DNA of 64,000 nt from Kitasatospora sp. A2-31 (GTDB lineage Bacteria > Actinomycetota > Actinomycetes > Streptomycetales > Streptomycetaceae), in NCBI RefSeq assembly GCF_022288725.1, contig NZ_JAKNTA010000002.1, positions 718,404-782,403 on the forward strand, given 5' to 3'. Made by a program: the position numbers and the translations under genes. The notes beneath the pieces are model-generated. The model was given only the letters and a program-made list of their open reading frames with translations, made no database searches and was not told the DNA's origin. Positions 42,371 through 51,763 of the stretch are shown here, piece after piece (within the stretch, counting starts at the first letter, position 1; each line of letters starts with the position of its first letter).

Positions 42371-43918
42371 CTACACCTGCTCGTTGCTGGATGCGGTGCT
42401 CATGGTCATGAGCCGCATGAGGGATTCCTGGGTGGCGTCGGCGCGGGCCACCTCGCCGGTGATCCGGCCTTCGGCCATGGTGTAGATCCGGTCGCACAGG
42501 CCCAGGAGTTCGGGGAGTTCGGACGAGATGACGAGCACCGCCTTGCCCTGGTCGGCCAGCGCGGCGATGACGGTGTAGATCTCCGCCTTCGCGCCGACGT
42601 CGATGCCGCGGGTGGGCTCGTCGAGGATCAGCACCTCCGGTTCGGCGAAGATCCACTTGCTGAGGACGACCTTCTGCTGGTTTCCGCCGCTGAGCGTGCC
42701 GGTCCGGGTGAACACCGTCGGGGCCTTGATGTTCATGGTGCGCCGGAAGGACTCCGCGACCCGGGCCTCCTCGTGCCGGTCGACCCGGCCGAACCGGGCG
42801 ACCTTGCCGAGCGCGCTCAGCGAGATGTTCCGGCTGATGTCGTCGATGAGGTTGAGGCCGAGCTGCTTGCGGTCCTCGGTGACGTACGCGAGGCCGTGCC
42901 CGATCGCCTCCGGCACCGTCCGGGTGTGGATCTCCCGGCCGTGCAGCCGCACCCTGCCGGCGGCCCACCGGCCGTACGAGCGGCCGAAGACGCTCATGGC
43001 CAGCTCGGTCCGGCCGGCGCCCATCAGGCCGGCGATGCCGACGATCTCGCCGCGCCGCACGTTGAGCGAGGCGCCGTCGACCACCATGCGCTGCTGGTCG
43101 ATGGGGTGCCGCACGCTCCAGTCCTCGACCTCGAAGGCGACCTCGCCGATCTCCGCGGCGCGCTCGGGGTAGCGGTGCTCCAGGTCGCGGCCGACCATTC
43201 CGCGGATGATCCGCTCCTCCGAGATACCCTCGTCGCCGATCGCGAGGGTCTCGATGGTGCGCCCGTCGCGCAGGATGGTCACGGCGTCCGCGACCCGGGC
43301 GATCTCGTTCAGCTTGTGCGAGATGACGATGCAGGCGATGCCCTGCGCCTTGAGCTCCAGGATCAGGTCGAGCAGCTTGCGGCTGTCCTCGTCGTTCAGC
43401 GCGGCGGTCGGTTCGTCCAGGATGAGGAGTTTGACCTTCTTGGCGAGCGCCTTGGCGATCTCGACCAGCTGCTGCTTGCCCACACCGAGGTCGGCGACCC
43501 GGGTGTGGGGGTTCTCGTCGAGGCCGACCTGGCGGAGCAGCTCGGCGGCGTGGGTGAGCGTCCGGTGCCAGCCGATGATCCCCCGCGTGGCGTGCTCGTT
43601 GCCGAGGAAGACGTTCTCGGCGATGGACAGGTAGGGAACCAGCGCCAGTTCCTGGTGGATGATGACGATGCCGCGCTGCTCGCTGGCCCGGATGTCCCTG
43701 AACCGGCAGGGCTCGCCCTCGAAGAGGATCTCGCCCTCGTAGCTGCCGTGCGGGTGGACGCCGCTGAGCACCTTCATCAGGGTGGACTTGCCGGCGCCGT
43801 TCTCGCCGCAGACGGCGTGCACCTCACCGGGGGCGACGGTCAGGTTGACCTCGGCGAGTGCCTTGACACCGGGGAACGACTTGCTGATCGACCGCATCTC
43901 GAGAACGGGTCCAGCCAT
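42371..43918 (-). CDS. mmsA: Multiple-monosaccharide ABC transporter ATPase (GguA/MmsA type)
   Basis: The 515-residue protein is a tandem of two ABC domains, typical of CUT2 ATPases. The first has Walker [15 protein letters not shown], a [13 protein letters not shown] signature region and Walker [12 protein letters not shown]. The second has the degenerate loop [30 protein letters not shown] and [14 protein letters not shown]. It powers sugar uptake with the permease and the binding protein. It lies 96 bases after the binding-protein stop, on the same strand, and is expected to be repressed with it by AraR. Confidence 0.95.
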   Translation of the reverse strand: MAGPVLEMRSISKSFPGVKALAEVNLTVAPGEVHAVCGENGAGKSTLMKVLSGVHPHGSYEGEILFEGEPCRFRDIRASEQRGIVIIHQELALVPYLSIAENVFLGNEHATRGIIGWHRTLTHAAELLRQVGLDENPHTRVADLGVGKQQLVEIAKALAKKVKLLILDEPTAALNDEDSRKLLDLILELKAQGIACIVISHKLNEIARVADAVTILRDGRTIETLAIGDEGISEERIIRGMVGRDLEHRYPERAAEIGEVAFEVEDWSVRHPIDQQRMVVDGASLNVRRGEIVGIAGLMGAGRTELAMSVFGRSYGRWAAGRVRLHGREIHTRTVPEAIGHGLAYVTEDRKQLGLNLIDDISRNISLSALGKVARFGRVDRHEEARVAESFRRTMNIKAPTVFTRTGTLSGGNQQKVVLSKWIFAEPEVLILDEPTRGIDVGAKAEIYTVIAALADQGKAVLVISSELPELLGLCDRIYTMAEGRITGEVARADATQESLMRLMTMSTASSNEQV

Positions 43919-44014
43919 GGTTGTGCGTCCGTATCGTTCGGGGCGGTGCGGTGGGGAGGCCCGGGACTGCGCACCGCCGGTTCGGCACGGGCCCGTCGAA
44001 CGGGCCCCTCGGGG

Positions 44015-45109
44015 CTACTTGAGCTGGTCCGCGGTGTACTGACCGCTGTCGACCAGGACCTTCTGGTAGTTGTCCTTGTCGACGCTGACCGGCTGGAGCA
44101 GCTGTGCCGGAACGGTCTTCACGCCGTTGTTGTACTGGCTGGTGTCGTTGACCTCGGGCTTCCCGCCGGTCAGCAGGGCGTCGCCCATCTGCACCGCCAC
44201 CTTGGCCAGCTGGCGGGTGTCCTTGTAGACGGTCTGGGTCTGCTCGCCCGCGATGATCGACTTGACCGAGGCCAGCTCGGCGTCCTGCCCGGTGACGACG
44301 GGAAGCGACCTGCCGGTGCCGTAACCCACGCCCTTGAGGGAGGAGAGGACGCCGATCGAGATGCCGTCGTACGGGGAGAGGACCGCGTCGATCCGGGCCG
44401 AGGTGTAGGACTTGCTCAGCAGGTTGTCCATCCGGGACTGGGCGAGACCGCCGTCCCAGCGCAGCGTGGCGACCTGGTTGAAGTCGGTCTGGCCGCTCTG
44501 CACGACGAGCTTCTTCGCGTCGAGGTACGGCTTCAGGACGCTCATCGCGCCGTTGAAGAAGAAGGTGGCGTTGTTGTCGTCCGGCGAACCGGCGAACAGC
44601 TCGATGTTGAACGGGCCCTTGCCGTCCTTGAGGCCGAGCCTGTCGGCGATGTAACCGCCCTGGAGGACACCGACCTTGTAGTTGTCGAACGTTGCGTAGT
44701 AGTCGACGTTGCCGGTGCCGCGGATCAGCCGGTCGTAGGAGATCACCGGGATGTGCGCGTCGGCGGCCTTCTGCAGCACGTTGGTGAGGGAGGAACCGTC
44801 GATGGCGGCGATCACCAGCAGCTTGGCGCCCTTGGTGATCATGTTCTCCACCTGGGAGACCTGGTTCTCCACCACGTTGTCGCCGTACTGCAGGTCGGTC
44901 TTGTAGCCCTTGGCCTGGAACTCCTTGACCATGTTGGTGCCGTCGTTGATCCAGCGTTCCGACGACTTGGTCGGCATCGCGATGCCGACCAGCCCGCCCT
45001 TGGCGTCCCCCTTGGCCGCGCCGTCGCCGACGCCGTTGGCGCTCTGACCGCAGGCCGCCAGCGAGAGCAGCAGGCCCGCGGCGACGAGGCCCGCCGAGAT
45101 CTTCCGCAC
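44015..45109 (-). CDS. chvE: Sugar-binding lipoprotein (ChvE-like)
   Basis: The 364-residue protein begins with a lipoprotein signal: [21 protein letters not shown], with the lipobox cysteine at about residue 20. The mature part is a type I periplasmic-binding fold ([54 protein letters not shown]) like ChvE of Agrobacterium, which binds arabinose, galactose and other aldoses. The start is GTG with GGAGG four bases ahead. It is the first gene of the transporter operon, with promoter and operator at 45235-45261. L-arabinose is the inferred main ligand, from the neighbouring ara genes. Confidence 0.93.
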   Translation of the reverse strand: MRKISAGLVAAGLLLSLAACGQSANGVGDGAAKGDAKGGLVGIAMPTKSSERWINDGTNMVKEFQAKGYKTDLQYGDNVVENQVSQVENMITKGAKLLVIAAIDGSSLTNVLQKAADAHIPVISYDRLIRGTGNVDYYATFDNYKVGVLQGGYIADRLGLKDGKGPFNIELFAGSPDDNNATFFFNGAMSVLKPYLDAKKLVVQSGQTDFNQVATLRWDGGLAQSRMDNLLSKSYTSARIDAVLSPYDGISIGVLSSLKGVGYGTGRSLPVVTGQDAELASVKSIIAGEQTQTVYKDTRQLAKVAVQMGDALLTGGKPEVNDTSQYNNGVKTVPAQLLQPVSVDKDNYQKVLVDSGQYTADQLK

Positions 45110-45234
45110 AGTTCCTCCAGTGATGTTCGGCGACCGTCACAGAGCGACCCTGACCGGGCGGCTGGGAGCGGTCGGGCGGGGCCGGGGAGCGGACCCCGGG
45201 TGGGGAGCAGGGCCCCGGCCTGGTGAGACATGAG

Positions 45235-45261
45235 TGTTAACGCTCACAATGGAACCGTCAA
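45235..45261 (-). promoter_or_regulatory. Promoter and AraR operator of the sugar ABC transporter operon
   Basis: On the minus strand, TTGACG (45256-45261) and AACACT are 17 bases apart, good -35 and -10 elements. The operator TGTGAGCGTTAACA (45235-45248 in reverse complement) covers the spacer and -10. The araB promoter has the same architecture, which supports shared repression. Confidence 0.75.
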
Positions 45262-45392
45262 GAGTCCTGGATCACGGTTCGGTACCCGACGGACGGCGGC
45301 GCCGGAGCGCTCGTCGCCGCTGGAATCCCCGGACCGCGGCCCGGGGTGGAACCGGTCGCGTAGTGTGGTCCAAACCGAGGAGGGAACTGCGA

Positions 45393-46427
45393 GTGGGAAC
45401 CGATAGCGCCGGGACGGAACAGCGCCAGCCCGTGATGGCGGACGTGGCGAAGCTGGCCGGAGTGTCCCACCAGACGGTGTCCCGAGTGCTCAACGGCGCC
45501 CCGCACGTCCGGCCGGACACCCGCGAGCGGGTGCTGGCCGCGATCCGGGAGCTCGACTACCGGCCCAACTCCGCCGCGCGCGCCCTGGTCACCCGCCGGT
45601 CGCAGACGCTCGGCGTGGTGAGCTTCGACTCGACCCTCTACGGCCCGGCCTCGATGCTGGACGGAATCGAGCAGGCCGCGCGGAGCGCCGGGTACTTCGT
45701 GAGCGTGACCAGCCTGCGCTCCCTGGACGGCCGGTCGGTGCAGGGGGCGGTCGACCGGCTGCGCGACCAGGGGGTGGAGGGCGTGGTCGTGATCGCGCCG
45801 CAGACCTCCTCCGTCAGTGCGGTGGCCCGGCTCTCCAGCTCGGTGCCGGTGGTCGCGGTCGGTTCGGGCGACCAGACCCAGGTGCCCATGGTGTCGGTGG
45901 GCAACCGCTCCGGCGCCGAGGCGGCCACCCGTCACCTGCTCGACCTGGGGCACCGCACCGTGCACCATCTGGCAGGGCCGGTCAACTGGCTGGAGAGCCA
46001 GGACCGGGAAGAGGGCTGGCGCCGCACGCTCGAGGCGGCCGGGGCCCCGGTGCCGGACGTGGGGCGCGGCGACTGGAGTGCCCGCTCCGGCTACCAGGTG
46101 GGCCTGCGCATCGCCGAACTGCCGGATGTCACCGCCGTCTTCTGCGCCAACGACCACATGGCCCTCGGTCTGCTGCGCGCGCTGCACGAGGCCGGCCGGT
46201 CGGTGCCGCGCGACATAAGCGTGGTCGGCTTCGACGACATCCCGGAGGCCGCGTACTTCACCCCCCCGTTGACCACGGTGCGCCAGGACTTCGGTGAACT
46301 CGGCCGCAGGGCACTGGAGCTGCTGGTCGAGGAACTGGAGGGTGCGGCGCTCTCCCGGGCGGCCCATGTGCAGATCTCCCCGGAGCTGGTGCTGCGGCGC
46401 AGCGTGGGCCCCACCGGCCGTCGCTGA
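45393..46427 (+). CDS. araR: LacI-family repressor, probable AraR
   Basis: The 344-residue regulator starts with GTG at 45393 (GGAGG nine bases upstream). The N-terminal helix-turn-helix reads VMADVAKLAGVSHQTVSRVLNGAPHVRPDTRERV (abridged: DVAKLAGVSHQTVSRVLN) with the hinge YRPNSAARALVTRRS. The effector domain is a type I periplasmic-binding fold with VFCANDHMALGLLRALHEAG and VVGFDDIPEAAYFTPPLTTVRQ. It sits between the arabinose transporter (divergent) and araBDA, both of which carry the TGTGAGCG(C/T)TAACA operator. L-arabinose or a phosphorylated derivative is the likely inducer. A TAGTGT at about 45361 may be its -10. Confidence 0.9.
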   Translation: MGTDSAGTEQRQPVMADVAKLAGVSHQTVSRVLNGAPHVRPDTRERVLAAIRELDYRPNSAARALVTRRSQTLGVVSFDSTLYGPASMLDGIEQAARSAGYFVSVTSLRSLDGRSVQGAVDRLRDQGVEGVVVIAPQTSSVSAVARLSSSVPVVAVGSGDQTQVPMVSVGNRSGAEAATRHLLDLGHRTVHHLAGPVNWLESQDREEGWRRTLEAAGAPVPDVGRGDWSARSGYQVGLRIAELPDVTAVFCANDHMALGLLRALHEAGRSVPRDISVVGFDDIPEAAYFTPPLTTVRQDFGELGRRALELLVEELEGAALSRAAHVQISPELVLRRSVGPTGRR

Positions 46428-46492
46428 ACGGCCGCCGGACCGCGGCGCCCCGCCAGCCCGCCAGCCGGCTCGGACGAGGTCGTCCACTTCCC

Positions 46493-46538
46493 TTGACATC
46501 GCAAATGTGAGCGCTAACAATCCGTGTGAGCGTTAACA
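46493..46538 (+). promoter_or_regulatory. araB promoter with two AraR operators
   Basis: TTGACA (46493-46498) and AACAAT (46516-46521) are separated by 17 bases. Operator 1, TGTGAGCGCTAACA (46506-46519), overlaps spacer and -10; operator 2, TGTGAGCGTTAACA (46525-46538), lies at the start point, 19 bases on. Repressor bound at either would block initiation. Confidence 0.85.
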
Positions 46539-46729
46539 GGAACGCCCCGAACTCCGCCGGCCCGACGTCGTCCCTGCTCCTCGGCGCGCCGGCCGGCGGC
46601 CCCTCGTTCCGCCCTCCTGACGGGAGGAGCGGAACGAACCTGTCGCCGGTGTCCTCCGCCCTGCCCCGGTCGAGGAGACAGCACCGGCGACAGGCCGCAC
46701 CGCAGCCCTCCCGCACGAAGGATGAGGAA

Positions 46730-48433
46730 GTGACCGTGATCCCTGCCGCCCACGACCCGGACCGCTACGTCGTCGGCGTCGACTTCGGTACCCTCTCCGG
46801 CCGCGCGGTGGTCGTACGCGTGCGGGACGGGGAGGAGGTCGGCACGGCCGTCCACGACTACCCGCACGCTGTCATCGAGCGCGAGCTGCCCGGCAGCGGG
46901 CGGCCGCTGCCTCCCGACTGGGCGCTGCAGCACCCCGCGGACTGGCGCGAGGTGCTGCGCACCGCCGTCCCGGCCGCGCTCGCCGCCTCCGGCGTGGATC
47001 CGGCGGACGTCATCGGGATCGCCACCGACTTCACGGCCTGCACCGTCCTGCCGGTGCTCGCCGACGGCACCCCGCTCGCCGAGACCGCCGCCTGGGCGTC
47101 CCGGCCGCACGCCTGGCCCAAGCTCTGGAAGCACCACGCCGCCCAGGGTCAGGCGGACCGGATCAACGCCCTGGCCCACGCCCGGGGGGAGAAGTGGATC
47201 TCCCGGTACGGCGGCAGGATCTCCGCCGAGTGGCAGTACGCCAAGGCGTTGCAGGTCCTGGAGGAGGACCCGGCCGTCTACGCCGCGTGCGAGCGCTGGA
47301 TCGAGGCTGCCGACTGGATCGTCTGGCAGCTCACCGGCGCCGAGAGCCGCAACACCTGCACGGCCGGTTACAAGGGCATCCACCAGGACGGGAGCTACCC
47401 GAGCGCGGACTACCTCGCCGCGCTCCACCCGGACTTCGCCGACTTCGCCCGCACCCGCCTGGAGCACCCGCTCTCCCCGCTCGGCTCCCGGGCCGGCTCG
47501 CTCACCGCGCAGGCGGCGCAGTGGACCGGCCTGCCGGAGGGCATCGCGGTCGCCGCCGGCAACGTGGACGCGCACGTCGCCGCACCGGCCGCGCGCGCCG
47601 TCGACGACGGCCAACTCCTCGCCATCATGGGAACGTCGACCTGCCACGTCGTCAACGGAGCGACGCTCGCGGACGTCCCCGGCATCTGCGGCGCGGTGGA
47701 GGACGGCATCGTCGCCGGCTCCTACGGGTACGAGGCCGGTCAGAGCGCCGTCGGCGACATCTTCGCCTGGTGGCTGCGCCAAGGGGTCCCCGCCGACTAC
47801 CTGGCCGAGGCCGAGGCCGAGGGCAACGGCGAGGACCTGCACCGGCTGCTCACCCGCAAGGCCGCCGCCCAGCCCGTCGGCGCGCACGGCCTGGTGGCGC
47901 TCGACTGGATGAACGGCAACCGCTCCACCCTGGTCGACCACCACCTCTCCGGCGTGATCGTCGGACTCACCCTCGCCACCCGCCCCGAGGAGATCTACCG
48001 GGCCCTGCTGGAGGCCACCGCCTTCGGCACCCGCGTCATCGTCGAGGCCCTGGAACAGGGCGGCGTCCCCGTCACCGAGTTCATCGTCACCGGAGGCCTC
48101 AAGAAGAACGCCCTGCTGATGCAGATCTACGCCGACGTGCTGCGCCGCCCGGTCTCGGTCGCCGAATCGGAGCAGGGCCCCGCGCTCGGCTCGGCGATCC
48201 ACGCCGCCGTCGCCGCCGGGGCCCACCCGGACGTGCGGACCGCGTCCGCCGCCATGGGCCGGGTGCACCGGCACGCCTACCAGCCGGACCCGGCCGCCGC
48301 CGACACCTACGACCTGCTGTTCGCCGAGTACCGCGCCCTGCACGACCACTTCGGCCGCGGCGCCGACAAGCTCCTGCACCGCCTGCGCGACATCCGCAAC
48401 GCCGCCCTCACCACTTCGAGCGAGGACCTGTGA
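46730..48433 (+). CDS. araB: L-ribulokinase
   Basis: The 567-residue FGGY-family kinase phosphorylates L-ribulose to L-ribulose 5-phosphate. It shows the phosphate-1 motif GVDFGTLSGRAVVV, substrate-region TDFTACTVLPVL, the AraB-type KIH segment KLWKHHAAQGQADRIN, IMGTSTCHVVNG and FIVTGGLKKNALLMQIYADVL. Length matches E. coli AraB (566). The start is GTG 46730 or the GTG two codons on; both lie near GAGGAA. It is the first gene of araBDA, repressed at 46493-46538, and overlaps araD by four bases. Confidence 0.96.
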   Translation: MTVIPAAHDPDRYVVGVDFGTLSGRAVVVRVRDGEEVGTAVHDYPHAVIERELPGSGRPLPPDWALQHPADWREVLRTAVPAALAASGVDPADVIGIATDFTACTVLPVLADGTPLAETAAWASRPHAWPKLWKHHAAQGQADRINALAHARGEKWISRYGGRISAEWQYAKALQVLEEDPAVYAACERWIEAADWIVWQLTGAESRNTCTAGYKGIHQDGSYPSADYLAALHPDFADFARTRLEHPLSPLGSRAGSLTAQAAQWTGLPEGIAVAAGNVDAHVAAPAARAVDDGQLLAIMGTSTCHVVNGATLADVPGICGAVEDGIVAGSYGYEAGQSAVGDIFAWWLRQGVPADYLAEAEAEGNGEDLHRLLTRKAAAQPVGAHGLVALDWMNGNRSTLVDHHLSGVIVGLTLATRPEEIYRALLEATAFGTRVIVEALEQGGVPVTEFIVTGGLKKNALLMQIYADVLRRPVSVAESEQGPALGSAIHAAVAAGAHPDVRTASAAMGRVHRHAYQPDPAAADTYDLLFAEYRALHDHFGRGADKLLHRLRDIRNAALTTSSEDL

Positions 48434-49098
48434 ACGCGACCACCGACCTCATCCGCCGCCAGGTCAGCGACCTCCACCAGGAGCTGGTCCGCTACAACCT
48501 GGTGGTCTGGACCGCCGGCAACGTCTCCGCCCGCGTCCCCGGAGAGGACCTGCTGGTCATCAAGCCCAGCGGCGTCTCCTACGAGGAGCTGACCCCGCAG
48601 AACATGATCGTCTGTGACCTGGAAGGCAACGTCGTCGAGGGTGATCACGCGCCCTCCTCCGACACCGCCGCGCACGCCTACGTCTACCGTCACCTTCCCG
48701 AGGTCGGTGGGGTGGTCCACACCCACTCCACCTACGCCTGTGCCTGGGCCGCCCGCGGTGAGGCCGTCCCCTGCGTGCTCACGGCGATGGCCGACGAGTT
48801 CGGCGCCGAGATCCCGGTGGGACCGTTCGCGCTGATCGGCGACGACTCGATCGGCCGCGGGATCGTGGACACCCTCAAGGGCCACCGCTCGCCCGCCGTC
48901 CTGATGCAGAGCCACGGCGTCTTCACCATCGGCAAGGACGCCCGCGCCGCGGTCAAGGCCGCCGTGATGTGCGAGGACGTCGCCCGCACCGTCCACCTCT
49001 CCCGCCAGCTCGGCGAGCCGCTGCCGATCGCGCAGGCGGACATCGACAGCCTCAACTTCCGCTACCAGAACGTCTACGGCCAGCCCCAGGCCCGGTGA
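48430..49098 (+). CDS. araD: L-ribulose-5-phosphate 4-epimerase
   Basis: This 222-residue class II aldolase-like zinc enzyme converts L-ribulose 5-phosphate to D-xylulose 5-phosphate. Zinc ligands are in [12 protein letters not shown] and QSHGVF; substrate loops SAGN-like (TAGNVSARV) and KPSGV are present. GTG 48430 overlaps the araB stop as GTGA. The length is near that of the E. coli enzyme (231). It feeds the pentose phosphate pathway. Confidence 0.95.
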   Translation: MNATTDLIRRQVSDLHQELVRYNLVVWTAGNVSARVPGEDLLVIKPSGVSYEELTPQNMIVCDLEGNVVEGDHAPSSDTAAHAYVYRHLPEVGGVVHTHSTYACAWAARGEAVPCVLTAMADEFGAEIPVGPFALIGDDSIGRGIVDTLKGHRSPAVLMQSHGVFTIGKDARAAVKAAVMCEDVARTVHLSRQLGEPLPIAQADIDSLNFRYQNVYGQPQAR

Positions 49099-49109
49099 GG
49101 AGCCACCCC

Positions 49110-50618
49110 ATGAAGAAGCCACCGGAGCGCCGCCAGGTCTGGTTCCTGACCGGCAGCCAAGGACTCTACGGCCAGGACACCCTGCACCAGGTCGCGCAGC
49201 AGTCCCGGCGGATCGCCGAAGCACTGAACGGCGACCCCCTCCTGCCGGTCGAGATCGTCTGGAAGCCCGTCCTCACCGACGCCGCCGCGATCCGCCGGGT
49301 CTGCCTGGACGCCAACTCCGCCGACGACTGCATCGGCCTGATCGCCTGGATGCACACCTTCTCCCCGGCGAAGATGTGGATCGCCGGCCTGGACGCCCTG
49401 CAGAAGCCACTGCTCCACCTGCACACCCAGGCGAACGTCGACCTGCCCTGGCAGACCATCGACATGGACTTCATGAACCTCAACCAGGCCGCCCACGGCG
49501 ACCGGGAGTTCGGCTACATCCAGTCCCGCCTCCGGGTCCCGCGCAAGACCGTCGCCGGCCACGTCAGCGACCCGACCGTGTCCGCCCGGATCGCCACCTG
49601 GGCCCGCGCCGCGACCGGCCGCGCCGAACTGCGCAGCCTCAAGCTCGCCCGCTTCGGCGACAACATGCGCGACGTCGCCGTCACCGAGGGCGACAAGGTC
49701 GAAGCCCAACGGCGCTTCGGCGTCTCCGTCAACACCTACGGCGTCAACGACCTCGTCACCGCCGTGCACGCCACCGACGACGGCGACGTCACCACCCTCA
49801 CCAAGGAGTACCAGGACGCCTACCGCCTCGCACCCGAGCTGCGCACCGGCGGGGAGCGCCACGAGTCACTGCGCTACGCGGCCCGGATCGAACTCGGCCT
49901 ACGCGCCTTCCTGGAGCAAGGCGGCTTCCGGGCCTTCACCACCAACTTCGAGGACCTCGGCGGCCTGCGCCAACTCCCCGGCCTGGCCGTTCAGCGGCTG
50001 ATGGCCGACGGCTACGGCTTCGGCGGCGAGGGCGACTGGAAGACCGCCACCCTGCTGCGCACCCTCAAGGCGGCCGCCACCGGACTGGCCGGCGGCACCT
50101 CGTTCATGGAGGACTACACCTACCACCTGGAGTTCGGCCGCGAGCTGATCCTCGGCGCCCACATGCTGGAGGTCTGCCCCAGCATCGCGGCCGGCACGCC
50201 CTCCTGCGAGATCCACCCGCTCGCCATCGGCGGACGTGAGGACCCGGTCCGGCTGGTCTTCGACGCCGAGCCCGGCTCCGCGGTGGTGGTCGGCCTCGCG
50301 GACCTCGGCGACCGCTTCCGGCTGGTCGCCAACGAGGTCGACGTGGTCGCACCGCCCGCGCCGCTGCCCCGGCTGCCGGTCGCCCGCGCCGTGTGGAGGC
50401 CGCGGCCGGACCTGCACACCTCCACCGAGGCCTGGCTGACGGCCGGCGGACCGCACCACACCGTGCTCTCCGGCGCGCTCGGCACCGAGGAGCTCGAGGA
50501 CCTCGCCGAGATGCTCGGCGTCGAGCTGCTGGTGATCGACGACGACACGAACCTCCGCCGGTTCACCAAGGAGCTTCGCTGGAACCAGGCCTACCACCGC
50601 CTGGCCCAGGGGCTCTGA
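49110..50618 (+). CDS. araA: L-arabinose isomerase
   Basis: The 502-residue enzyme converts L-arabinose to L-ribulose, using Mn2+. It begins with [17 protein letters not shown], and metal and catalytic residues are visible in [31 protein letters not shown] and [11 protein letters not shown]. Length matches E. coli AraA (500). AGGAG lies six bases before the ATG, 11 bases after araD. With AraB, AraD and the adjacent importer, it completes the route from external L-arabinose to xylulose 5-phosphate. Confidence 0.97.
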   Translation: MKKPPERRQVWFLTGSQGLYGQDTLHQVAQQSRRIAEALNGDPLLPVEIVWKPVLTDAAAIRRVCLDANSADDCIGLIAWMHTFSPAKMWIAGLDALQKPLLHLHTQANVDLPWQTIDMDFMNLNQAAHGDREFGYIQSRLRVPRKTVAGHVSDPTVSARIATWARAATGRAELRSLKLARFGDNMRDVAVTEGDKVEAQRRFGVSVNTYGVNDLVTAVHATDDGDVTTLTKEYQDAYRLAPELRTGGERHESLRYAARIELGLRAFLEQGGFRAFTTNFEDLGGLRQLPGLAVQRLMADGYGFGGEGDWKTATLLRTLKAAATGLAGGTSFMEDYTYHLEFGRELILGAHMLEVCPSIAAGTPSCEIHPLAIGGREDPVRLVFDAEPGSAVVVGLADLGDRFRLVANEVDVVAPPAPLPRLPVARAVWRPRPDLHTSTEAWLTAGGPHHTVLSGALGTEELEDLAEMLGVELLVIDDDTNLRRFTKELRWNQAYHRLAQGL

Positions 50619-50841
50619 GGCCCCGTCCGGCGCCGGCGCCGCCCGCCCGCCCGGCGGGCGCCGCCCCCTTCCCCGTCGTGTCGAGCGGAGCACGCCGTGT
50701 CCGGAGGCGCACTCGTCTTCCCCTGACGGGCTGACGGTGGCCCGGCAGGCCCCCGTGGGCTGCGGGACCGGGGGAGCAGTACCGGTCAAGGACGGTGTAC
50801 CGCTTCTCGGCCGGGTGGTGAACGCTCCGCCGGGAGTGAAC

Positions 50842-50873
50842 GGGGCGGTGGGCCCGGCGGGGCCCACCGCCCC
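50842..50873. terminator. 13-bp stem terminator between araA and the minus-strand remnant
   Basis: GGGGCGGTGGGCC and GGCCCACCGCCCC pair perfectly around CGGCGG. It is 223 bases past araA but only 8 bases past the minus-strand stop at 50881, so it was probably the terminator of that minus-strand gene. Confidence 0.75.
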
Positions 50874-50880
50874 TCGCGCG

Positions 50881-51211
50881 TCAGGAGGCGGCGAAGACCC
50901 GGACCTCCCGGGCGTCGGGGCCTACCGAGCGGCCGGCGGAAACCGCGTCGCCGGACAGCACAGCCGGGCAGCACAGCCGGCGAGCACAGCCGGACAGCAC
51001 AGCCGTCGAGGTCGACCGGCGCCGGGACCGCGACCGGCTGCCGGCTCCGGTCGTGCACCCCGCGGACACCGCGCCCGTCCGGCGACGTCCCGGTCGTAGC
51101 CGGGACGGGCCTCGGCAGGTCGTACCAGCCGCCGACCGGAACGGGGCGCCAGCCGGCGGCGAGCTTCCGGGCGAGGTCGCGTCCGGTGCGGCGCGGGCAC
51201 GGGGGCGGACC
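50881..51211 (-). pseudogene. Possible 3' remnant of a degraded minus-strand gene
   Basis: The frame ending at 50881 closes with SAGRSVGPDAREVRVFAAS, a natural-looking C-terminus with a strong terminator right behind it. Upstream, the 13-bp repeat (not a multiple of three) shifts the frame, and plausible coding sequence continues in another frame (RDLARKLAAGWRPVPVGGWYD). I cannot name the family. A short real gene is the alternative. Confidence 0.35.
50957..51005. repeat. 13-bp tandem repeat, four copies
   Basis: AGCACAGCCG begins at 50957, 50970, 50983 and 50996, exactly 13 bases apart, with 3-base variable links. Since 13 is not divisible by three, each copy changes the reading frame. Confidence 0.85.
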
Positions 51212-51700
51212 CTAGGCTCCGTCGGGCGGGGGAGGGATCGTGGCGGTGCCGGGTGCCGCTTCCGGCCAGACCAGCAGCACGGGGCAGGGAGCGTGGTCGA
51301 CGACGAAGCGGGTGGCGGGACCGAGGCTGTGCGGCCCGAGACGGCTGCGGTCGCCGTCGCGCGCGAGCACGAGCAACTCGGCGCCCTCCGCCGCCGCGAC
51401 GACCTCGCGCTCGACGCGGCCGGTGCGCTCGACCCGGGCGCACGGCCGGCCGAGGCGGTCGGCCGCGGCCGCCAGGAGGTGGCGGGCGGAGGCCGCCGCC
51501 AGGGTCTCCACCCGGGTGCCGGGGTCCCGCTCGCGGTGGCCGCGTCCGAGCAGCCCGGCGAACGCGCCGTGTGCCACGCCCGGCACCTCCTGGCCGCTCA
51601 CGTGGAGCAGGACGATCCGGGTACCCTCCGGGACGTGCGCGCGAGCCGCGTCCACACAGGCGGGCCAGGTGCCTTCGGCGATCCAGACGACGACGGTCAC
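51212..51700 (-). CDS. Universal stress protein family protein
   Basis: The 162-residue protein has the UspA fold pattern: an initial strand VVVWIAEGTWPACVDAARAHVPEG, a middle EREVVAAAEGAELLVLARDGD and a final strand with PATRFVVDHAPCPVLLVWPE. The ATP-binding G-2X-G-9X-G(S/T) motif is replaced by GDRSRLGPHSLGPATRFV, so nucleotide binding is doubtful. GTG 51700 is the start. It follows the permease gene on the same strand after 63 bases and may be co-expressed with it. Confidence 0.82.
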   Translation of the reverse strand: MTVVVWIAEGTWPACVDAARAHVPEGTRIVLLHVSGQEVPGVAHGAFAGLLGRGHRERDPGTRVETLAAASARHLLAAAADRLGRPCARVERTGRVEREVVAAAEGAELLVLARDGDRSRLGPHSLGPATRFVVDHAPCPVLLVWPEAAPGTATIPPPPDGA

Positions 51701-51763
51701 GTGCTCGTTCTCCTCATGCTCCCGGTGCTCCTGACGTTCCCCACGGTCCGCTGCTCCTCGTCC

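Larger units (their letters stand above)
50619..51211. other. 593-bp region with terminator, gene remnant and 13-bp repeats
   Basis: I see no intact gene. From left to right: a GC-rich stretch after araA, a perfect 13-bp hairpin (50842-50873), a minus-strand reading-frame end (stop at 50881-50883), a 13-bp tandem repeat (50957-51005), and about 150 bases with open minus-strand frames (including RDLARKLAAGWRPVPVGGW) that lead up to the stress-protein stop. Confidence 0.6.

Noticed and set aside
46526..46729. Upstream extension of araB by 68 codons
   Set aside because: The extension begins within the second AraR operator and the promoter; AraB homologues start at the GTG near 46730.
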